Origin: Novosphingobium sp. 9U
Lineage (GTDB): Bacteria; Pseudomonadota; Alphaproteobacteria; Sphingomonadales; Sphingomonadaceae
Length of the DNA: 64,000 nucleotides
NCBI RefSeq assembly: GCF_902506425.1
Contig: NZ_LR732504.1
Span: 372,001-436,000, forward strand
Direction: 5' to 3'
Both the position numbers and the translations under genes were made by a program. Position 1 is the first letter of the stretch, and the number at the start of each line of letters is the position of its first letter. Shown piece after piece: positions 59,409 through 64,000 of the stretch. Under the pieces are notes generated by a model that was not told where the DNA came from, searched no databases, and saw only the letters and a list, made by a program, of their open reading frames with translations.

Positions 59409-60518
59409 ATGAAACCGTCGTTGAAAGCAAGCATCGGAAAATTACGCCCGCTCTTCCTTCTCGTGGTCGTCATTCCCACCATGCTATCGATATTATATTT
59501 CGGGATATTTGCGTCTGACGTTTATATTTCTGAATCCCAATTCGTCGTCCGCAGCCCGGACAAGCAGACGCCCAGCGGTTTAGGGATGCTGCTCAAAAGC
59601 ACAGGTTTTGGCAGTTCGGGTGACGAGATTTACGCCGCCCAGGAGTATATGCTCTCGCGCGATGCGTTGAAGGCTCTGAATCGCAACGCAGCCTTTACGC
59701 GCGCCTATGCGGCTCCATCCATATCAGTTTTCGACCGTTTTGATCCTTCGGGCATGAATCATAGCTTTGAGGATTTATTCATATATTACAAGAAGAAGGT
59801 CGAAATTCAGCAGGATACGACCTCCTCAATCGTAACTCTTGATGTGAAGGCGTTCACACCCAAGGACGCTGTCAGCATCAACGAGCAGCTTCTGGAAATG
59901 GCTGAGGCTACCGTCAACAAGCTCAATGAACGTGGGCGGCAAGACCTCATTCGCTTTTCACAAAGAGAGGTCGATGAAGCGAAGGCTAAATCCAGGGCTG
60001 CGGCGTTGGCGCTGTCAGCTTATCGCAACCAGGCAGGTGTGGTCGATCCGGAGAAACAGGCGACGGTTCAGTTGCAGATGATCTCCAAGATTCAGGACGA
60101 ACTGATCGCCACCCGCATGCAGCTGCGCGAGTTGCGCGCCTACACCCCAAAAAATCCGCAGATAGAGATCCTTGACGTTCGGGCTAACGGCCTGGCGCGG
60201 GAGATCGACGAGCAGCTCGGCCTTGTGGCTGGAAGCCGCAAATCGCTTTCGTCGCGCGCCGCTGAGTATCAGCGGCTGGCGCTGGAAAGCCAGTTCGCGG
60301 ATAAGAATCTCGCTAGCGTCATGGCTTCGCTGGAAGACGCCCGCAACGAGGCCCGGCGCAAACAGGCCTATGTGGAGCGGATCGTTTCCCCTAACGTACC
60401 TGATGATCCGCTGGAACCCCGCAGGTGGCGTGGCATCTTCTCAACCTTGATCCTCGGTCTTGCTGCCTGGGCGGTTATCAGCATGCTGGTCGCAGGCATG
60501 CTGGAACATAAGGACTAA
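59409..60518 (+). CDS. Capsule export inner-membrane protein (KpsE/CtrB/BexC type)
   Basis: A 369-residue PCP-3 family protein. N-terminal TM (LFLLVVVIPTMLSILYFGIF), a long periplasmic domain with SDVYISESQFVVRSPD and DEIYAAQEYMLSRDALKAL, coiled-coil helices (about residues 155-310), PRRWRG and a C-terminal TM (FSTLILGLAAWAVISMLVAG). It links the ABC transporter with the Wza-like outer channel. The next gene starts 10 bases downstream. Confidence 0.93.
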   Translation: MKPSLKASIGKLRPLFLLVVVIPTMLSILYFGIFASDVYISESQFVVRSPDKQTPSGLGMLLKSTGFGSSGDEIYAAQEYMLSRDALKALNRNAAFTRAYAAPSISVFDRFDPSGMNHSFEDLFIYYKKKVEIQQDTTSSIVTLDVKAFTPKDAVSINEQLLEMAEATVNKLNERGRQDLIRFSQREVDEAKAKSRAAALALSAYRNQAGVVDPEKQATVQLQMISKIQDELIATRMQLRELRAYTPKNPQIEILDVRANGLAREIDEQLGLVAGSRKSLSSRAAEYQRLALESQFADKNLASVMASLEDARNEARRKQAYVERIVSPNVPDDPLEPRRWRGIFSTLILGLAAWAVISMLVAGMLEHKD

Positions 60519-60528
60519 TCGCCAGACC

Positions 60529-61326
60529 ATGGCCTTCCAGCAGATCTCGGAATTACGAAAAAGCGCGTCAGTTCAGTGGCGGGTCATCTACGCCCTACTG
60601 ATGCGCGAGATCCTGACCCGCTATGGTCGGCACAATATTGGCTTCCTGTGGTTGTTCGTGGAGCCGATGCTGTTCACCACCGGCGTAACCATCTTGTGGA
60701 CCCTGGCGAAGGCGGTTCACGGATCTTCCCTGCCGATCGTGGCTTTCGCTCTGACCGGCTATTCCAGCGTTCTGCTATGGCGTAACATGCCAGCGCGCTG
60801 TATCGGAGCCATCGAGCCCAATCTGGCCCTAATGTACCACCGTAACGTGCGGGTGATTGACGTCTTCCTGGCCCGCTTACTCCTTGAGGCCGGTGGCGCC
60901 ACGATATCATTTATCGTCCTCAGCCTGTTTTACATCTACATTGGCTGGCTTCAGCCACCGGAAGACGTTCTGACCGTGGCTCAAGGATGGCTTTTGCTCG
61001 GGTGGTTCGGCGCTTCGATGGCGATGCTGCTGGGCGCTCTTGCAGAAAAGAGCGAACTTGTTGAGCGTCTATGGCATCCTGCCTCGTACATCATGTTTCC
61101 GCTCTCCGGCGCAGCGTTTATGGTCGATGCGCTACCCCCAGCTGCTCAGCGCTACGCTCTATACGTGCCCATGGTGAACGGCGTGGAGATCGTTCGTGAC
61201 GGTTATTTTGGCGACCATATCCGGACACATTACGACCTGACGTATCTGGTGGTATGCTGCATAGCGCTATCCGTGCTGGCCTTGGCGCAAGTCGCCCACG
61301 TCAACCGAAAGATCACGCCCGAATGA
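60529..61326 (+). CDS. Capsule ABC transporter permease (KpsM type)
   Basis: A 265-residue ABC-2 permease with six membrane helices. It has [18 protein letters not shown] near the start (the signature cytoplasmic amphipathic region), [20 protein letters not shown]-like [18 protein letters not shown] and [13 protein letters not shown]. The ATG at 60529 gives the family start MAFQQISEL. It overlaps the ATPase gene by four bases. Confidence 0.93.
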   Translation: MAFQQISELRKSASVQWRVIYALLMREILTRYGRHNIGFLWLFVEPMLFTTGVTILWTLAKAVHGSSLPIVAFALTGYSSVLLWRNMPARCIGAIEPNLALMYHRNVRVIDVFLARLLLEAGGATISFIVLSLFYIYIGWLQPPEDVLTVAQGWLLLGWFGASMAMLLGALAEKSELVERLWHPASYIMFPLSGAAFMVDALPPAAQRYALYVPMVNGVEIVRDGYFGDHIRTHYDLTYLVVCCIALSVLALAQVAHVNRKITPE

Positions 61327-61985
61327 TTAGCGTAGATCATGTTTACAAGGTTTATCCGACCCGCCAAGGCGACCGCGTCGTCCTAGACGACATTTCCTTC
61401 AGTTTGGAACGCGGGGAGAAGCTGGGCATTCTGGGCCGCAACGGCGCCGGCAAATCGACACTGATCCGCTTGGTCAGTGGGGCCGAACAGCCGACCTCGG
61501 GGGAAATTACCCGTACAATGTCAGTGTCTTGGCCGCTGGCATTCGGGGGCGCGTTTCAGAATGCGCTGACCGGTCTAGATAATGTTCGCTTTATCAGCCG
61601 CATCTACAATCAGGACTATCGACAAAATATAGATTTTGTCTCCGACTTCACTGAACTCGGGATATATTTGCGCGAACCTCTCCGGTCCTATTCACAAGGT
61701 ATGCGTGCTCGATTGGCTTTCGCCATTTCCATGATTATTGAATTTGATTGCTACCTGATTGATGAAATCAGTGCAGTTGGCGATGCGAAATTTCACCAGA
61801 AATGCGCAGTCGAGTTGTTTCACAAGCGTGGTGATCGTGCGATGCTGATTATTTCTCACGATACAGAATACGTTCGTCATCACTGCGGAAAGTTTGCCGT
61901 CTTGAACGAAGGCCAACTAGTGTTCTACCCTGACTTTGATCAAGCAATCGAGGCACATAACCGCAACTTGCATCTCCACGCCTGA
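61323..61985 (+). CDS. Capsule ABC transporter ATPase (KpsT type)
   Basis: A 220-residue nucleotide-binding subunit. Walker A is GRNGAGKST (residues 38-46), the signature is [13 protein letters not shown], Walker B is [14 protein letters not shown], and the switch His is in [14 protein letters not shown]. Length fits the short KpsT/BexA group without a C-terminal carbohydrate-binding domain, so substrate recognition is not O-antigen-terminus dependent. The GC content falls in this gene and in the 242-base gap that follows. Confidence 0.95.
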   Translation: MISVDHVYKVYPTRQGDRVVLDDISFSLERGEKLGILGRNGAGKSTLIRLVSGAEQPTSGEITRTMSVSWPLAFGGAFQNALTGLDNVRFISRIYNQDYRQNIDFVSDFTELGIYLREPLRSYSQGMRARLAFAISMIIEFDCYLIDEISAVGDAKFHQKCAVELFHKRGDRAMLIISHDTEYVRHHCGKFAVLNEGQLVFYPDFDQAIEAHNRNLHLHA

Positions 61986-62227
61986 ATTTAAGCTAACATG
62001 AACCTTGGAACTGCGAGTGTCTCAAGCGTGGTTGAGCAATGCACAAAACTGCGATATCTTAGTCTGGACACCACAGGTCATCTGAAGAAACGCATGGTAG
62101 ACTGAAAGTAGATACTCGCTAGCTAATGATATAGCACCCATAAGCGGCTCGGGATCTGATAGGGCCTTTCCTGCATCTACATGACCGCGACAAATTCAAG
62201 GTTATAGCAATAAACGAGCAATGATAC

Positions 62228-62914
62228 ATGTATACTGGGCAAATTAACTCAGTCCTTGATCTCATATCATTGCCAATCGATGATTTCGTAGACGAGTCTT
62301 ACCGTATTTTGTTGAGCAGGACCCCTGGCCTACCAGAAAAAACTGAGCGTGCCGGAGTTTTGCGTGCTGGGTTAGGCCGCATTCAGTTTTTAGCCGATAT
62401 GGGACGATCGCCGGAATATCTGCAACGCCATGAGCAGATGCTGCGCACAGGCGATGACACCACCTTCATTCATGCCTTGTTTCACCGTTATCTAAACCGT
62501 GCTCCCGATAGCGATGGACTGCATCATTATACTAAACTGCTCATGAAGGGCAAAGGCCGCACGCGTATCGCGCGCGACGTTGCCCGCTCGCGGGAAGCGC
62601 GCGGGAAGCGCACATTCTGGTATGAACTAGAGCATCTAATCGCTGTTAACCGGGCCGAACGGCATTGGCTGCGGCGCTGGTTCGGCCACGGCCCACGGCA
62701 ACGCCTGCTCCGCAACTTAGGACACGAAGCATTGCTGCAGCACAACCTTACGCATGCAAGAGTACCACAGCATTTGCCTGCAGCGGTCGCCCACGCCGCG
62801 CTAAATCCTCATGTTCCAGATAATGCCGCCCATTTGCACATGGATACCCGAAACCAGGGCCATGATACACGAAGGGCCATGTCTCGCCTGCAACATGCAG
62901 CGAGGAGTTTCTAA
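62228..62914 (+). CDS. DUF4214 domain protein
   Basis: A 228-residue protein with two half-repeats of the DUF4214 type: DESYRILLSRTPGLPEKTER and FIHALFHRYLNRAPDSDGLH, each followed by a helical segment. Such domains are often found beside, or fused to, glycosyltransferases and S-layer proteins. The C-terminal third is His/Arg-rich and poorly structured. The stop precedes the next ATG by one base, so the two are one transcript. Function unknown. Confidence 0.8.
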   Translation: MYTGQINSVLDLISLPIDDFVDESYRILLSRTPGLPEKTERAGVLRAGLGRIQFLADMGRSPEYLQRHEQMLRTGDDTTFIHALFHRYLNRAPDSDGLHHYTKLLMKGKGRTRIARDVARSREARGKRTFWYELEHLIAVNRAERHWLRRWFGHGPRQRLLRNLGHEALLQHNLTHARVPQHLPAAVAHAALNPHVPDNAAHLHMDTRNQGHDTRRAMSRLQHAARSF

Positions 62915-62915
62915 G

Positions 62916-64000
62916 ATGCGCATAGTAATCGATCTGCAGGCAGCCCAAGGGCCAAGCCGTCATCGCGGCATCGGTCGCTATTCCTTGGCCTTGACACAGG
63001 CCATGGCGCGCACCCGGCCGGAACATGAGATATTCGTACTAATTAATGGGCTGGTCCCCCACACCATTGAAGACGTTCGAGCCGCTCTGGCCCACTCGAT
63101 ACCGAACGAGAACATCGTCGTGTGGACTGCACCTGGCCCCATTGACTCGGGCAATCCGCACAATGAAGCCCGCCGCGAGGCTGCAGAACTGATACGCGAA
63201 AGCGCTCTTGCTTCGCTTTCTCCCGACTATATCCTCGTGTCCTCTTTGTTTGAAGGCTACGGCGATAACATTGCGACAAGCGTAGGGTCCCTGCACTCAG
63301 CGATTCTCACTGCGACGGTGCTTTACGACCTTATTCCTTTGATCCACAGCCACATCTACTTGCCCAATGCCAGCGTCAAAGCCTGGTACCAAAATAAGCT
63401 GGGGCACATGCGCCGTTCCGACCTGCTTCTTTCCATTTCGGAATCTGCACGGCAGGAAGCGCTAGACTGGCTCGGCAGCAATCCCGAACAGGTCGTCAAT
63501 ATCTCAACCGCGGCAGATGATCACTTCACTCCCGGAGTGGTCAGCCGGAACATGAAATCGCACCTTGCGGCGCGCTATGGTCTTGTCCGGCCCTTCGTGA
63601 TGTACACCGGCGGCATTGATCACCGCAAGAACATCGAAGGCCTGATCTCCGCCTACGCGAGCCTGCCTGACACCGTTCGTCGATCCCACCAGCTTGCCAT
63701 CGTCTGTTCGGTCCAAGATGCTGAGCGTAACCGTCTTCTCAAACTGGCCGCCGACGAAGGCCTTGCCTCTGACGAAGTGGTGCTGACCGGCTTCATTCCT
63801 GAAGACGATCTTCTCGCTTGTTATCGTTCGTGCAAGCTGTTTGTCTTTCCTTCCTGGCACGAAGGTTTTGGCCTGCCGGCGCTGGAAGCAATGAAGTGCG
63901 GCCGTGCAGTGATTGTGGGCGACCGTTCCGGGCTTCCTGAAGTTGTGGGGCTAGAGCGTGCCTTCTTCGATCCCTTCAACATTGCTTCCATCAGTCAGAA
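62916..64000 (+). CDS. GT4-type glycosyltransferase (3' end outside window)
   Basis: Open from the ATG at 62916 to the window end, 361 residues visible. It starts MRIVIDLQAAQGPSRHRGIG and RYSLALTQAMARTRPEHEIF, the start of a family of capsule/O-antigen glycosyltransferases. Further on are VLYDLIPLIHSHIYLPNASV, GGIDHRKNIEGLISAYASLP and the donor-site motif FPSWHEGFGLPALEAMKCGR. It has no in-frame stop in the window. The pairing with DUF4214 and the export genes places it in the polysaccharide locus; the donor is unknown. Confidence 0.9.
   Translation, partial: MRIVIDLQAAQGPSRHRGIGRYSLALTQAMARTRPEHEIFVLINGLVPHTIEDVRAALAHSIPNENIVVWTAPGPIDSGNPHNEARREAAELIRESALASLSPDYILVSSLFEGYGDNIATSVGSLHSAILTATVLYDLIPLIHSHIYLPNASVKAWYQNKLGHMRRSDLLLSISESARQEALDWLGSNPEQVVNISTAADDHFTPGVVSRNMKSHLAARYGLVRPFVMYTGGIDHRKNIEGLISAYASLPDTVRRSHQLAIVCSVQDAERNRLLKLAADEGLASDEVVLTGFIPEDDLLACYRSCKLFVFPSWHEGFGLPALEAMKCGRAVIVGDRSGLPEVVGLERAFFDPFNIASISQ

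Overview
The window is high-GC chromosomal DNA from an alphaproteobacterium, most likely Sphingomonadales (Novosphingobium/Sphingobium/Sphingomonas-like). This rests on ctrA, usg, an RcGTA-like remnant that includes a DUF2793 gene, a glnK-amtB pair behind a consensus sigma-54 promoter, an exosortase-A-type glycosyltransferase/O-ligase pair, and short palindromic intergenic repeats of the kind I know from sphingomonads. No tRNA, rRNA or CRISPR array was seen.

Bases 1-36100 are mostly core chromosome. They hold a nucleoside transporter (cut by the window start), an FMN reductase, usg, a SnoaL-like protein and a DedA/YqaA protein. A collapsed gene-transfer-agent cluster (3713-5037) follows, in which only the first gene, the terminase N-terminus and the DUF2793 tail-end gene remain. 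Next come an OmpA porin, queC, a DUF3617-like protein, argD-argF-hslO, a double cold-shock-domain protein, a TIGR01244 protein, glnK-amtB, an EEP nuclease and a PAP2 phosphatase. The operon rpmI-rplT-pheS-pheT-aldose epimerase-SDR lies beside prfC, then ctrA, the O-ligase/glycosyltransferase pair, a two-TM hypothetical protein, gltB-gltD and a small monooxygenase.

Bases 36100-39820 are insertion-sequence wreckage: an IS66 tail fragment, then an IS630 transposase split by a nested IS110-type element that is itself frameshifted. From 39820 to the window end lies a surface-polysaccharide locus. It has rfbB-D-C-A (dTDP-rhamnose), manC (GDP-mannose), glycosyltransferases, and an ABC-transporter export system (Wza/KpsD-type, KpsE-type, KpsM-type, KpsT-type). 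A DUF4214 protein and a glycosyltransferase still open at the window end complete it.

The polysaccharide locus is heavily eroded in its middle (43400-56560). There are two separate phosphomannomutase pseudogenes, a manC stub, a truncated IS66, a TacAT-type toxin-antitoxin locus whose acetyltransferase toxin is frameshifted but whose antitoxin and palindromic operator look intact, and an autotransporter gene with about ten frameshifts and no obvious signal peptide. One phosphomannomutase copy is out of frame at a heptanucleotide tandem repeat whose unit count alone would switch that frameshift on or off.

I did not find a convincing wholly new system. The points most worth a second look are the GTA collapse, the heptamer repeat, the nested IS110 with a long non-coding end that may encode a bridge RNA, the intact operator beside a broken toxin, and a small overlapping gene before the O-ligase.
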